The position numbers and the translations under genes are program-made. Positions 1 to 6,564 of a stretch of DNA of 10,000 nt are shown one piece after another. Source of the stretch: Rheinheimera sp. (GTDB lineage: Bacteria; Pseudomonadota; Gammaproteobacteria; Enterobacterales; Alteromonadaceae); assembly GCF_020217005.1 (NCBI RefSeq), contig NZ_JAIWOI010000296.1:1-10000 (forward strand), written 5' to 3'. The notes beneath the pieces were generated by a model. That model saw only the letters and a program-made list of their open reading frames with translations, made no database searches and had not been told where the DNA came from. The number at the start of each line of letters is the position of its first letter. Within the stretch, counting starts at the first letter, position 1.

Positions 1-113
1 CAGCAGTTGCTGCAATCTTCGATGTCGTCCTGATCATCACCGCTGATATCCAGAGTGATATGAGTGGGATGGCCACAGAAAGGGCAAAGAATAGTTTTAT
101 GCAATAAGTCCAT
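1..113 (-). CDS. CPXCG-motif cysteine-rich protein, 5' part (partial)
   Basis: The first 37 codons of a minus-strand gene that runs off the left edge. The start is the ATG at 113-111, preceded by a strong GGAGGA ribosome site. The protein opens MDLLHKTILCPFCGHP, continues through an acidic stretch (SGDDQDDIEDC) and reaches a second cysteine pair, C34-S-N-C37, at the edge. A CPxCG pair followed by an acidic 'EDC..C' segment is the signature of the small (about 60-residue) 'CPXCG motif-containing cysteine-rich protein' family, presumed to bind zinc through four cysteines. All four expected cysteines are visible (C10, C13, C34, C37). No biochemical function is established for the family that I can cite. 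It is divergent from thrS and shares the 114-443 region with it. Confidence 0.82.
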   Translation of the reverse strand, partial: MDLLHKTILCPFCGHPTHITLDISGDDQDDIEDCSNC

Positions 114-155
114 AGATCCTCCGTTAGCCTTAACCACTCCAGGCTCTGGCGACTC

Positions 156-183
156 ATTATCTGCGGGTCCTTTCGATTGAAAA
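156..183 (-). promoter_or_regulatory. Candidate sigma-70 promoter for the CPXCG gene
   Basis: Read on the minus strand: TTTTCA (183-178, 4/6 to TTGACA), a 16-base spacer, then GATAAT (161-156, 5/6 to TATAAT). This would start transcription about 35 bases before the ATG at 113. Found by eye and unscored; a -10-like match this good can occur by chance in AT-rich DNA. Confidence 0.35.
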
Positions 184-264
184 CTCCTTCTAGGTCTTAG
201 TGTAGGCCTTAATGTGTTATCAGGCGAAAAATTAGCTGGCTTTCTACTGCTTCCTGCGTGGTTG

Positions 265-294
265 TTGCCGATAAAGTGTCACTGCTGTTATGAT
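265..294 (+). promoter_or_regulatory. Candidate promoter of the thrS operon (extended -10)
   Basis: TTGCCG at 265-270 (4/6 to TTGACA), an 18-base spacer, and TATGAT at 289-294 (5/6) preceded by the TGn extension (286-288). Transcription would begin near 301, giving a leader of about 143 bases before the thrS start. The predicted transcript would open with a 6-bp hairpin (GCTTTT/AAAAGC, 301-306 with 311-316, TGTT loop). The leader length is similar to that of E. coli thrS, which fits the operator found downstream. Confidence 0.5.
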
Positions 295-343
295 GCAGCC
301 GCTTTTTGTTAAAAGCCGCCTCAACTACGTGTTGTGCTGCTTT

Positions 344-367
344 GTTCTACCGCTCGTAAGGTTGAAC
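344..367 (+). promoter_or_regulatory. thrS leader: upstream anticodon-arm-like stem-loop (CGU)
   Basis: Bases 344-351 pair with 360-367 (seven Watson-Crick pairs, one U-U mismatch at 348/363) around an 8-base loop GCUCGUAA. Within the loop, CUCGUAA has the form of a threonine tRNA anticodon loop: U at position 33, anticodon CGU (355-357), A at 37. In E. coli, ThrRS represses its own translation by binding leader stem-loops that mimic the tRNA-Thr anticodon arm. By position (CGU at -89 to -87 from the start codon) this would be the distal arm (E. coli domain 4). The stem is seen in the sequence; ThrRS binding is inferred. Confidence 0.62.
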
Positions 368-405
368 CGCAAATTGCATTCCATTAATTTAATTTGAATC
401 AACAT

Positions 406-426
406 GTGACCCTTGGTACGGGCCAC
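406..426 (+). promoter_or_regulatory. thrS translational operator: proximal anticodon-arm mimic (GGU)
   Basis: Bases 406-412 pair with 420-426 (six pairs and one A-C mismatch at 409/423), closing a 7-base loop UUGGUAC. That is an anticodon-loop arrangement: U33, GGU at 34-36 (415-417), A37; GGU is a natural threonine anticodon. The stem ends seven bases before the GAGG ribosome site (433-436), so ThrRS bound here could block initiation, as E. coli domain 2 does. A 38-base AT-rich linker (368-405) separates it from the CGU arm, like the single-stranded domain 3. The arrangement is seen; the function is inferred from the E. coli system. Confidence 0.68.
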
Positions 427-443
427 CACTGTGAGGACTTAGC

Positions 444-2354
444 ATGCCAGTTATCACTTTACCTGACGGTAGTCAGCGTTCATTTGACGCCCCTTTATCT
501 GTATTAGACGTTGCCAAAGACATAGGCCCAGGTCTGGCGAAAGCCACCATAGCCGGCAAAATCAATGGTCAATTGGTGGATGCCTGCGAGCTGATCACTG
601 AAGACGCTTCATTAAGTATCGTCACTGCCAAAGATCAGGAAGGCCTGGAAATTATCCGCCACTCCTGTGCTCACTTATTAGGTCATGCCATTAAGCAGTT
701 ATGGCCAAACACCAAAATGGCGATTGGTCCTGTCATCGACAACGGCTTTTATTACGACGTTGATTTAGACCGTCCAATCAGCAGCGATGATTTAGCGCAA
801 CTTGAAGAGCGCATGCTGCAACTGGCCAAAACCGAATATGACGTAGTGAAGAAAAAAGTAAGCTGGCAACAAGCTTACGACACCTTTGCTGCGCGTGGCG
901 AAAGCTACAAAATGGAAATTCTCGATCAGAACGTTGCTAAAGACGATCAGCCGGGTTTATACCATCACGAAGAATACATCGACATGTGCCGTGGCCCACA
1001 CGTGCCTAACATGCGCTTCTGTCAGCACTTTAAAATAATGAAAGTGGCGGGTGCCTACTGGCGCGGCGATGCAAAAAATAAAATGCTGCAGCGTATTTAC
1101 GGCACGGCATGGGCGGATAAAAAGCAACTAGCCGCTTATTTACTGCAACTGGAAGAAGCGGAAAAGCGTGACCATCGTAAAATTGGTAAAGCTTTAGGTT
1201 TATTCCACTGGCAGGAAGAAGCGCCGGGTATGGTGTTCTGGCACAATGACGGCTGGACTATCTTCCGCGAGCTGGAAACTTTTGTCCGTGAAAAACTGGC
1301 GCAATACGATTACCAGGAAGTCAAAGGTCCATTTATGATGGACAAAGTACTGTGGGAACGTTCAGGTCACTGGGAAAAGTACTCTGACAATATGTTTGTT
1401 ACCAGTTCTGAAAACCGTGACTACGCCATCAAGCCGATGAACTGTCCTGGCCATGTGCAAATCTTTAATCAGGGCCTGAAGTCGTACCGCGATTTACCAC
1501 TGCGTATGGCTGAGTTTGGCTGCTGTCACCGGAACGAGCCATCAGGTGGTTTACACGGCCTGATGCGGGTGCGTGGTTTTACTCAGGACGACGCCCATAT
1601 CTTCTGTACTGAAGATCAGGTTCAGGCTGAAGTATCGAACTGCATTAAAATGGTGTTTGACGTCTACAGCACTTTTGGTTTTAAAGATGTACAGGTGAAA
1701 TTATCTACTCGTCCGGAAAAACGCATTGGTACGGACGAAATGTGGCACCGTGCCGAGCAGGGCTTAGCCGAAGCTTTGGATGCCAATGGCATAGCTTATG
1801 ACCTGCAACCTGGTGAAGGTGCGTTTTATGGCCCTAAAATTGAGTTTACTTTACATGATTGCTTAGGCCGCGCCTGGCAATGTGGTACAGTGCAGCTCGA
1901 TTTTGCGCTGCCGGGTCGTTTAGGTGCAAGTTTTGTTGCCGAAGGCAATGACAGACAAGTTCCTGTAATGATCCACCGCGCGATTTTAGGTTCGCTGGAA
2001 CGTTTTATCGGTATTTTGATCGAAGAGTATGCAGGCTTCTTCCCAGCCTGGTTAGCCCCAACTCAGGTTGTAGTGATGAATATTACCGATAATCAGGCCG
2101 AATATGTGCAGGATTTAGTAAAAACTTTCAAATCTCATGGTATTAGAGCTATTTCTGACTTGAGAAATGAGAAGATAGGCTTTAAAATCCGCGAGCACAC
2201 GCTACAGCGTGTTCCTTATTTAGTGGTGGTCGGTGACAAAGAAGTTGAAGCCGGCGATATCGCATTAAGAACACGGAAGGGCGAAGACCTTGGAAAAATG
2301 AGTGTAAACGACTTTATTGCGAAGTTGAGCACTGAAATTAAAAACCGGGTCTAA
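444..2354 (+). CDS. thrS: Threonine-tRNA ligase
   Basis: Class II aminoacyl-tRNA synthetase that charges tRNA-Thr in the cytoplasm and edits mischarged Ser-tRNA-Thr. At 636 residues it keeps the numbering of the E. coli enzyme. Domains: TGS about 1-62; editing domain about 63-224 with H73, H77, C182 and H186; catalytic core about 243-535 with zinc ligands C334, H385 and H511 and the motif 2 arginine R363 (CHRNEP); anticodon-binding domain about 536-636. All key residues are present, so it should be active in both charging and editing. The ATG follows a GAGG site at 433-436. It is the first gene of the thrS-infC-rpmI-rplT cluster. The leader carries two threonine-anticodon-like stem-loops, so translational autorepression is likely. 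Nothing is truncated. Confidence 0.99.
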   Translation: MPVITLPDGSQRSFDAPLSVLDVAKDIGPGLAKATIAGKINGQLVDACELITEDASLSIVTAKDQEGLEIIRHSCAHLLGHAIKQLWPNTKMAIGPVIDNGFYYDVDLDRPISSDDLAQLEERMLQLAKTEYDVVKKKVSWQQAYDTFAARGESYKMEILDQNVAKDDQPGLYHHEEYIDMCRGPHVPNMRFCQHFKIMKVAGAYWRGDAKNKMLQRIYGTAWADKKQLAAYLLQLEEAEKRDHRKIGKALGLFHWQEEAPGMVFWHNDGWTIFRELETFVREKLAQYDYQEVKGPFMMDKVLWERSGHWEKYSDNMFVTSSENRDYAIKPMNCPGHVQIFNQGLKSYRDLPLRMAEFGCCHRNEPSGGLHGLMRVRGFTQDDAHIFCTEDQVQAEVSNCIKMVFDVYSTFGFKDVQVKLSTRPEKRIGTDEMWHRAEQGLAEALDANGIAYDLQPGEGAFYGPKIEFTLHDCLGRAWQCGTVQLDFALPGRLGASFVAEGNDRQVPVMIHRAILGSLERFIGILIEEYAGFFPAWLAPTQVVVMNITDNQAEYVQDLVKTFKSHGIRAISDLRNEKIGFKIREHTLQRVPYLVVVGDKEVEAGDIALRTRKGEDLGKMSVNDFIAKLSTEIKNRV

Positions 2355-2368
2355 TTATTTTCACTCTT

Positions 2369-2384
2369 GGAGGAACATACTATT
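2369..2384 (+). promoter_or_regulatory. Ribosome site plus AUU codon that decide the infC start
   Basis: GGAGGA at 2369-2374, 7 bases, then ATT at 2382-2384. No ATG or GTG in frame stands at this distance. AUU is discriminated against by IF3 itself, so translation should fall when IF3 is plentiful (established in E. coli, inferred here). Confidence 0.88.
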
Positions 2385-2924
2385 AAAGTAGGAAAGAAAA
2401 CTTTACCGGCGAACAGACCAAACCGTATTAACGAAGAGATCAACGTTAAAGAAGTACGTTTGTTAGGTCTGGAAGGTGAGCAATTAGGTGTAGTAAACAC
2501 TTCAGAAGCTATTCGTTTAGCAGAAGAAGCAGGCGCTGACTTGGTAGAGATTAGCCCAACCGCTGAACCACCTGTTTGTAAGTTGATGGACTATGGTAAG
2601 TTCCTGTTTGAGAAAGGCAAAGCTGCTAAAGAGCAGAAGAAAAAGCAAAAACAGATCCAGATCAAGGAAATAAAATTCCGGCCTGGAACTGATGAAGGCG
2701 ATTACCAGGTAAAACTACGCAACCTGCGTCGCTTCATTGAAGAGGGTGACAAAGCTAAAGTAACACTGCGTTATCGTGGTCGTGAAATGGCGCATCTGGA
2801 CATCGGTATTGAGATGCTTAACCGGATTAAAGAAGATATGTCAGATATTGCTATCTGCGAATCTTTCCCAAGCCGTGTTGAGGGTCGTCAGATGATCATG
2901 ATGCTGGCCCCAAATAAGAAGTAA
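2382..2924 (+). CDS. infC: Translation initiation factor IF-3 (AUU start)
   Basis: Binds the 30S subunit, blocks premature joining of 50S and enforces start codon and initiator tRNA selection. I place the start at the ATT at 2382: it lies 7 bases after a strong GGAGGA site (2369-2374) and gives a 180-residue protein co-linear with E. coli IF3 (KVGKK... then RPNRIN). The in-frame TTG at 2367 overlaps that ribosome site and would add five residues encoded by it, so it is rejected. N domain about 1-77 ([12 protein letters not shown] motif at 64-74), lysine-rich linker about 78-95 (KEQKKKQK), C domain with [11 protein letters not shown] (98-108) and EGRQMIM. The AUU codon is the basis of IF3 autoregulation in E. 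coli and relatives. The gap after the thrS stop is 27 bases. Confidence 0.97.
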   Translation: MKVGKKTLPANRPNRINEEINVKEVRLLGLEGEQLGVVNTSEAIRLAEEAGADLVEISPTAEPPVCKLMDYGKFLFEKGKAAKEQKKKQKQIQIKEIKFRPGTDEGDYQVKLRNLRRFIEEGDKAKVTLRYRGREMAHLDIGIEMLNRIKEDMSDIAICESFPSRVEGRQMIMMLAPNKK

Positions 2925-2946
2925 TAAGAGCTTTCAAGCATAAGAT

Positions 2947-2974
2947 ACGCCGCTTGAATAAAGCGGCGTTTTTT
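2947..2974 (+). terminator. Rho-independent terminator after infC
   Basis: A perfect 9-bp stem, ACGCCGCTT (2947-2955) with AAGCGGCGT (2961-2969), a 5-base loop, and six T residues (2969-2974). It stands 22 bases after the infC stop and 47 bases before rpmI, so it should stop or attenuate much of the thrS-infC transcript before the ribosomal protein genes. It could instead be part of a leader structure read by L20, but the T-run favours termination. Confidence 0.82.
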
Positions 2975-3021
2975 ATCGCCTTATTATTCGTTGTAATCTA
3001 AACAATGCGAGTTATTTAACT

Positions 3022-3219
3022 ATGCCAAAGATGAAAAACAACAAAGGTGCTGCAAAGCGCTTTAAGAAAACCGGCTCAGGCGGTTTTAAACGTAAGCAAT
3101 CACATCTTCGCCACATTCTGACGAAGAAGTCTTCTAAGCGTAAGCGTCAGTTAGGTCCAAAAACGTTAGTTGCAAAAGTTGACGTTGCTGGTATCGCTCG
3201 TTGTCTGCCATACGCATAA
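3022..3219 (+). CDS. rpmI: 50S ribosomal protein L35
   Basis: A small, very basic protein of the large ribosomal subunit. Its 65 residues equal the usual length. The family marks are present: N-terminal [22 protein letters not shown] (residues 9-25), LRHILTKK (29-36) and the C-terminal CLPYA. The ATG at 3022 has only a weak ribosome site (GAG at 3009-3011, spacing 10), in contrast to the strong sites of infC and rplT. In E. coli, rpmI translation is repressed by L20 through an RNA structure upstream; a weak site would fit such control, but I could not identify the fold here. It lies 15 bases before rplT and is probably co-translated with it. Confidence 0.98.
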   Translation: MPKMKNNKGAAKRFKKTGSGGFKRKQSHLRHILTKKSSKRKRQLGPKTLVAKVDVAGIARCLPYA

Positions 3220-3234
3220 TTTAGGAGATTTCAA

Positions 3235-3594
3235 ATGCCAAGAGTAAAACGTGGTGTGACAGCTCGCGCTCGTCACAAGAAGGTGTTAAACCAGGCTAAA
3301 GGTTACTACGGTGCCCGCAGTCGTGTTTATCGTGTCGCTTTCCAGGCAGTTATTAAAGCTGGCCAATACGCTTACCGCGACCGTCGTCAACGTAAACGTC
3401 AATTCCGTCAACTGTGGATCGCGCGTATCAACGCTGCATCTCGTCAGAACGGTTTATCTTACAGCCGCTTCATCGATGGTCTGAAAAGAGCATCTGTTGA
3501 AATCGACCGTAAGATCCTGGCTGATATCGCTGTATACGACAAAGGCGCATTTGCTGCTTTAGTCGCCAAGGCAAAAGAAGCTTTAGCTGCTTAA
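3235..3594 (+). CDS. rplT: 50S ribosomal protein L20
   Basis: Binds 23S rRNA early in 50S assembly; in E. coli it also represses rpmI-rplT translation. The 119 residues are one more than in E. coli. It begins [16 protein letters not shown], with the basic extended tail at about 1-60 ([24 protein letters not shown]) and a compact C domain ([25 protein letters not shown], about 75-100). A good AGGAG site (3223-3227) precedes the ATG by 7 bases. It is the last gene of the cluster and is followed directly by a strong terminator. Confidence 0.98.
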   Translation: MPRVKRGVTARARHKKVLNQAKGYYGARSRVYRVAFQAVIKAGQYAYRDRRQRKRQFRQLWIARINAASRQNGLSYSRFIDGLKRASVEIDRKILADIAVYDKGAFAALVAKAKEALAA

Positions 3595-3610
3595 TTCTTT
3601 GAGCAGAGTA

Positions 3611-3636
3611 AAAGGCCACCTTCGGGTGGCTTTTTT
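3611..3636 (+). terminator. Rho-independent terminator after rplT
   Basis: GCCACC (3615-3620) pairs with GGTGGC (3625-3630) around a stable TTCG tetraloop, followed by six T residues (3631-3636). The A-rich bases at 3611-3613 can pair with part of the T-run, which could help termination from the other strand. It ends the translation-gene cluster. Confidence 0.93.
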
Positions 3637-3683
3637 ATACCTGAAATTTATGCCTCTGTTTTATCTTTTCTACCTTCTGTGAT

Positions 3684-3712
3684 TTAACTCTCTGTTTTTA
3701 CAATGTTATGCT
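3684..3712 (+). promoter_or_regulatory. Candidate promoter for the EamA gene
   Basis: TTAACT (3684-3689, 4/6), a 17-base spacer, and TATGCT (3707-3712) with a TGn extension (3704-3706). The start would be near 3719, about 27 bases before the ATG. It fits a separate unit beginning after the rplT terminator. Judged by eye. Confidence 0.45.
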
Positions 3713-3745
3713 GGAATCCATTGTATTCAGAGATGAACCTTAGCT

Positions 3746-4588
3746 ATGTCTGCTGCTAGAGTTGCCGTTTTTACCCTGTTTGCCTTATTAGCTTTTGCCG
3801 GTAACTCGCTGCTGTGCCGGGCTGCATTGAGCCACACCGATATTGATCCTGTTAGTTTTACTGCGGTGCGGCTGATTTCAGGTGCTTTAGTACTTTGGTT
3901 GCTGATATCCATCAATGAGGACAGTCGAGCCGGTGAAGGCAATTGGTGGTCAGCTTTGGCTTTGTTTGTGTATGCCATCGCATTTTCAGTCTCTTACGTC
4001 AGTTTAAGTACAGCAGCTGGGGCCTTACTGCTATTTGGCGCAGTACAAGCCTGCATGATTGCTTATGGTTACTGGCGGGGCGAGCGTTTTACTTTGTTAC
4101 AGAGTCTGGGTTTTATCTTTGCCTGTGCAGGTTTGGTTGGCTTGTTATTGCCGGGATTATCCGCACCTCCTGTGGGGGCTGGTTTGTTAATGATGCTTTC
4201 CGGTGTGGCCTGGGGAGTGTATTCATTGCGAGGGAAAAGTGGTGGCGACGCCCTGAAGGTTACCGCGGGTAACTTTGTGCGTACTGTGCCCATAGCGTTA
4301 ATACTGGCTTTGTTGTGTTTTGACGGGCTTTCGTTTGATCTGAAGGGGGGTTGCTACGCGGTATTATCCGGAGCTCTGACATCAGGCCTTGGTTACGCGC
4401 TTTGGTATACTGCTTTGCCTTATTTAAAAGCCAGTACAGCAGCAACAGTACAACTCAGTGTGCCTCTGGTCGCCGCTGTGGGGGCTGTGCTGTTTTTGGC
4501 AGAGCCTTTCAGCGCGCGTCTGATTTTGGCTTCAATAGCGATTTTAGGAGGTATTGCTCTGGTCACCTTGACTGCTCGTCAGCGATAA
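3746..4588 (+). CDS. EamA/DMT-superfamily membrane transporter
   Basis: A 280-residue inner-membrane protein with ten hydrophobic segments in two EamA-like halves (about 8-134 and 145-275), the usual DMT length and plan. Family-like features are the N-terminal helix AFAGNSLLCRAAL (16-28), RLISGALVLW (42-51) and the C-terminal run GYALWYTALPYLKAS...LAEPFS (216-256). DMT permeases export or import small metabolites such as amino acids or nucleotide-related compounds; the substrate cannot be read from this sequence. The ATG at 3746 has only a weak purine-rich site (AGAGA near 3729-3733). It converges on the transglycosylase-like gene with only 9 bases between the stop codons and no visible terminator, so the transcripts probably overlap. 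Confidence 0.88.
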   Translation: MSAARVAVFTLFALLAFAGNSLLCRAALSHTDIDPVSFTAVRLISGALVLWLLISINEDSRAGEGNWWSALALFVYAIAFSVSYVSLSTAAGALLLFGAVQACMIAYGYWRGERFTLLQSLGFIFACAGLVGLLLPGLSAPPVGAGLLMMLSGVAWGVYSLRGKSGGDALKVTAGNFVRTVPIALILALLCFDGLSFDLKGGCYAVLSGALTSGLGYALWYTALPYLKASTAATVQLSVPLVAAVGAVLFLAEPFSARLILASIAILGGIALVTLTARQR

Positions 4589-4597
4589 TGGCAGAAC

Positions 4598-5275
4598 TTA
4601 AATCGCTACTTTTAATTTGGATTTGGTTGACCTGCCGGCATAAGGGGCACAAAAGGGCAGTTGGCGGGTAAAATCGGCAATAGATTGCACTTTACCGCGT
4701 TGTGGCCTTAAGGTTGACCAATAACGGGCGCCGCCTTTGGGATCTTTACTCCAGCGTGGCTGGCTGATCACTCCATCAGTTTGAACCCACTTGCTCATTA
4801 TTTTCACACCACAACTTAAGTTCACTTTGGGGTCGTGCAAAGAATGCGGTTGTTTAATATCGCAGGCATAACGAGGCTGATTGGCGCTTTCGTGGGAAAT
4901 TTGCAGCAAACCACGGCTTATGACCCGACGACCTTGAGCGTCTTTAAACTTTTCCTGATAAAAAGACTGAGGCTTAAAATTACTTTCAGGTTTGGCCATA
5001 GCAGAAAACAAAGCCACCCAAAACTGGCTGCGTTGCTGTTGGGCAAGACTTGCATAACGGGGGCAGAAGCTTTGCACATCGGCTGGTACCAGTTTTACCA
5101 GTGGAGACATTGCCACAGCTTGTTCCGTGATTCGTGTCCAACTGCCGTCCTTGTTTTTTTCTGACCATGCTGCGTAGTCTTTATTTGCATCAGGAGCCAT
5201 GCTTCCTGCTAAAGCTGAAGTGGTTAACAGAAATAAACTGATAGCGACACTAAAATAAATCAGGTGTATGGGCAT
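4598..5275 (-). CDS. Secreted lytic-transglycosylase-like protein (SLT fold)
   Basis: A 225-residue exported protein. Residues 1-23 form a signal peptide (hydrophobic core IYFSVAISLFLL, cleavage likely after ALA23). The SLT-type core follows at about 84-165: E97 in AKPESNF matches the catalytic glutamate of soluble lytic transglycosylases, SRGLLQIS (120-127) is the GLLQ motif, and NLSCGVKIM (152-160) resembles the later 'N-G' motif. The usual AYNAG motif is not obvious; RYWSTLRP (184-191) takes that region. Four cysteines remain in the mature part (C71, C138, C155, C209), which could form disulphides in the periplasm. It probably cleaves peptidoglycan, but activity is inferred. A stop just upstream in frame fixes the N terminus near this ATG; an AGGAAG lies 14 bases upstream, rather far. 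Confidence 0.8.
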   Translation of the reverse strand: MPIHLIYFSVAISLFLLTTSALAGSMAPDANKDYAAWSEKNKDGSWTRITEQAVAMSPLVKLVPADVQSFCPRYASLAQQQRSQFWVALFSAMAKPESNFKPQSFYQEKFKDAQGRRVISRGLLQISHESANQPRYACDIKQPHSLHDPKVNLSCGVKIMSKWVQTDGVISQPRWSKDPKGGARYWSTLRPQRGKVQSIADFTRQLPFCAPYAGRSTKSKLKVAI

Positions 5276-5340
5276 TTGTTATGGTTGTTCTTCCTGCTGA
5301 ATGTTTCTGTATCGGCTCTATCCAGCCAAACTTCAGCCTC

Positions 5341-5369
5341 AGACTAGTGTTTTGTTCCGGTAGTCTCAA
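5341..5369 (-). promoter_or_regulatory. Candidate promoter of the SLT gene, framed by an inverted repeat
   Basis: On the minus strand TTGAGA (5369-5364, 5/6), a 17-base spacer and TAGTCT (5346-5341, only 3/6). The same bases form an inverted repeat, AGACTA (5341-5346) and TAGTCT (5361-5366) with 14 bases between. The repeat therefore covers both promoter boxes and might be an operator. The remainder of the 5276-5489 spacer shows no other clear signal, and I see no convincing promoter for the CDF gene. Confidence 0.3.
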
Positions 5370-5489
5370 GCTTTTTTCTAAGGACAGAATCTGTTCGTTT
5401 GATTTCTGCCCAGTCCCATCACCTCTGAGCTGGCAGAGCGGCCAAAAACCAGATATGGTAGAGGCATTCAGGCATTTTGCAGGTGTAGT

Positions 5490-6500
5490 ATGCCACACGA
5501 ACATCCACATTCAGAACAGAAAACCCTTCAGCATGGCAACGGATGCAAACATGATGATGGAGGCCCTCATCACCATCACAGCGCGGAATTGCATGATGAT
5601 GGACATTCTCATCATCATGGCCTTTTTGGTCACCATCATCATGGCACTGAATCTGGCAATATAGCCACTGCCTTTTGGTTGAACTTTAGTTTTACAATTA
5701 TTGAATTTGTTGGCGGCTGGTTGACCAATAGCGTGGCTATTATGGCTGACGCTATGCACGATTTAGGCGATACACTGGCCATAGCTTTTGCCTGGTTTGC
5801 CGCCAAAGTGGCTGGGAAAGAAGCGACCCCCCGTTACAGTTATGGCTACAGACGCTGGTCTTTACTGAGTGCTTTGATTAACAGCGTGATTTTAGTGCTG
5901 GGGTCTTGCTGGATTTTATACGAAGCTATACCTCGGTTATGGGAGCCACAATTACCTCATGCGATGGGCATGATGGGACTTGCGGTTTTGGGTGTGCTGG
6001 TCAATGGTGCTGCGGTATTTAAACTGCGAGGCGGCAAAACCCAAAACGAACAGATTTTGACCTGGCATCTGCTGGAAGATGTTTTAGGTTGGGTTGCTGT
6101 GCTTGTCGGTTCTATCCTGATTTATTTCACCGACTGGGCCTGGTTAGATCCACTGTTAAGTATTGGTTTTACCTGCTTTATTCTGATCAACGTCTGGCGT
6201 AATTTACGCCGTACTCTGGCGCTGTTTTTACAAGTTAGCCCGGATCCAAAACTGGCCGCAAAAATAGAACACCAGCTACAAGACCTTGGGTTTGTGCAGG
6301 ATGTACATCACCTGCATTTATGGTCATTGGATGGCGAAAAGCATGTGTTAACAGCGCATCTGGTATTGAAAGCTGAGACTGCAGCAGAGCAGTTAAAAGC
6401 GCATAAAGAACAGATCCGGCAACTGCTCCAGCCTTATCAGCTGGAACATACCACCATAGAGTTTGAATTTAATCAGGAAGTTTGCCGGGACCAGCATTGA
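5490..6500 (+). CDS. Cation diffusion facilitator, zinc-type, His-rich N terminus
   Basis: A 336-residue inner-membrane metal/proton antiporter of the CDF family (CzcD/ZitB type), expected to export Zn(II) and perhaps Co or Cd. Residues 1-51 are cytosolic and hold 18 histidines, including two HHHH runs (27-30, 48-51) and one HHH (41-43). Six helices follow: about 57-80, 83-105, 124-146, 157-177, 190-212 and 218-240. The transport site reads H90-x3-D94 in helix 2 and H193-x3-D197 in helix 5; the HD/HD pattern is the one linked to zinc. A C-terminal domain (about 250-330) holds HHLHLWSLDGEKHVLTAHLVL. The ATG follows an AGGTG site at 5481-5485. It is divergent from the SLT gene, with no metal regulator gene next to it. 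Confidence 0.95.
   Translation: MPHEHPHSEQKTLQHGNGCKHDDGGPHHHHSAELHDDGHSHHHGLFGHHHHGTESGNIATAFWLNFSFTIIEFVGGWLTNSVAIMADAMHDLGDTLAIAFAWFAAKVAGKEATPRYSYGYRRWSLLSALINSVILVLGSCWILYEAIPRLWEPQLPHAMGMMGLAVLGVLVNGAAVFKLRGGKTQNEQILTWHLLEDVLGWVAVLVGSILIYFTDWAWLDPLLSIGFTCFILINVWRNLRRTLALFLQVSPDPKLAAKIEHQLQDLGFVQDVHHLHLWSLDGEKHVLTAHLVLKAETAAEQLKAHKEQIRQLLQPYQLEHTTIEFEFNQEVCRDQH
5592..5619 (+). repeat. Perfect inverted repeat inside the His-rich coding segment
   Basis: CATGATGATG (5592-5601) and CATCATCATG (5610-5619) are exact reverse complements with 8 bases between, so the mRNA can form a 10-bp hairpin about 100 bases into the CDF gene. A weaker copy lies upstream (GATGATG near 5552 with CATCACC near 5568), and CATCATCATGG recurs near 5635. 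The repeat follows from alternating Asp/Met-type and His codons, so it may be only a by-product of the protein sequence. Confidence 0.75.
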
Positions 6501-6505
6501 GCAGG

Positions 6506-6547
6506 ATCGAAAAGGGCGCAGATACTTTGCGCCCTTATGGTTTCGAT
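6506..6547. terminator. Long hairpin between convergent genes, likely bidirectional terminator
   Basis: A perfect 9-bp stem, AAGGGCGCA (6512-6520) with TGCGCCCTT (6528-6536), lies inside an outer repeat ATCGAAA (6506-6512) with TTTCGAT (6541-6547), separated on one side by a 4-base bulge. It lies between the CDF stop (6500) and the yfbR stop (6565), both of which point into it. T-runs are short (four on the minus strand, fewer on the plus), so termination may be partial, or the hairpin may mainly protect 3' ends. Confidence 0.62.
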
Positions 6548-6564
6548 AGACATCGGATTGGTTA

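Larger units (their letters stand above)
114..443. other. Gene-free divergent region between CPXCG gene and thrS
   Basis: These 330 bases hold the minus-strand promoter candidate (156-183), the thrS promoter candidate (265-294), a 5' hairpin (301-316) and the two anticodon-like stem-loops (344-367, 406-426). I see no tRNA, small ORF with its own ribosome site, or repeat family here. The stretch at 184-260 shows nothing I can name. Confidence 0.7.

Noticed and set aside
2367..2381. TTG as the infC start, adding MEEHT
   Set aside because: The codon overlaps the GGAGGA ribosome site, has no site of its own, and makes IF3 longer than the family; ATT at 2382 explains everything better.
3943..4272. 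Plus- and minus-strand frames inside the EamA gene
   Set aside because: Out-of-frame shadows of a clear ten-helix permease; no ribosome sites or family likeness.
5250..5510. An 86-codon minus-strand frame in the SLT-CDF spacer
   Set aside because: It overlaps the starts of both flanking genes, has no convincing ribosome site and resembles no known family.
5550..5645. CAT/GAT repeats read as a CRISPR or microsatellite array
   Set aside because: Units are irregular and in frame with His/Asp codons of the CDF head; there are no uniform repeats and spacers.
5281..5664. A 127-codon plus-strand frame crossing the start of the CDF gene
   Set aside because: It overlaps the CDF coding region out of frame, its C-terminal half is just the His-codon region read in another frame, and it has no recognisable product.
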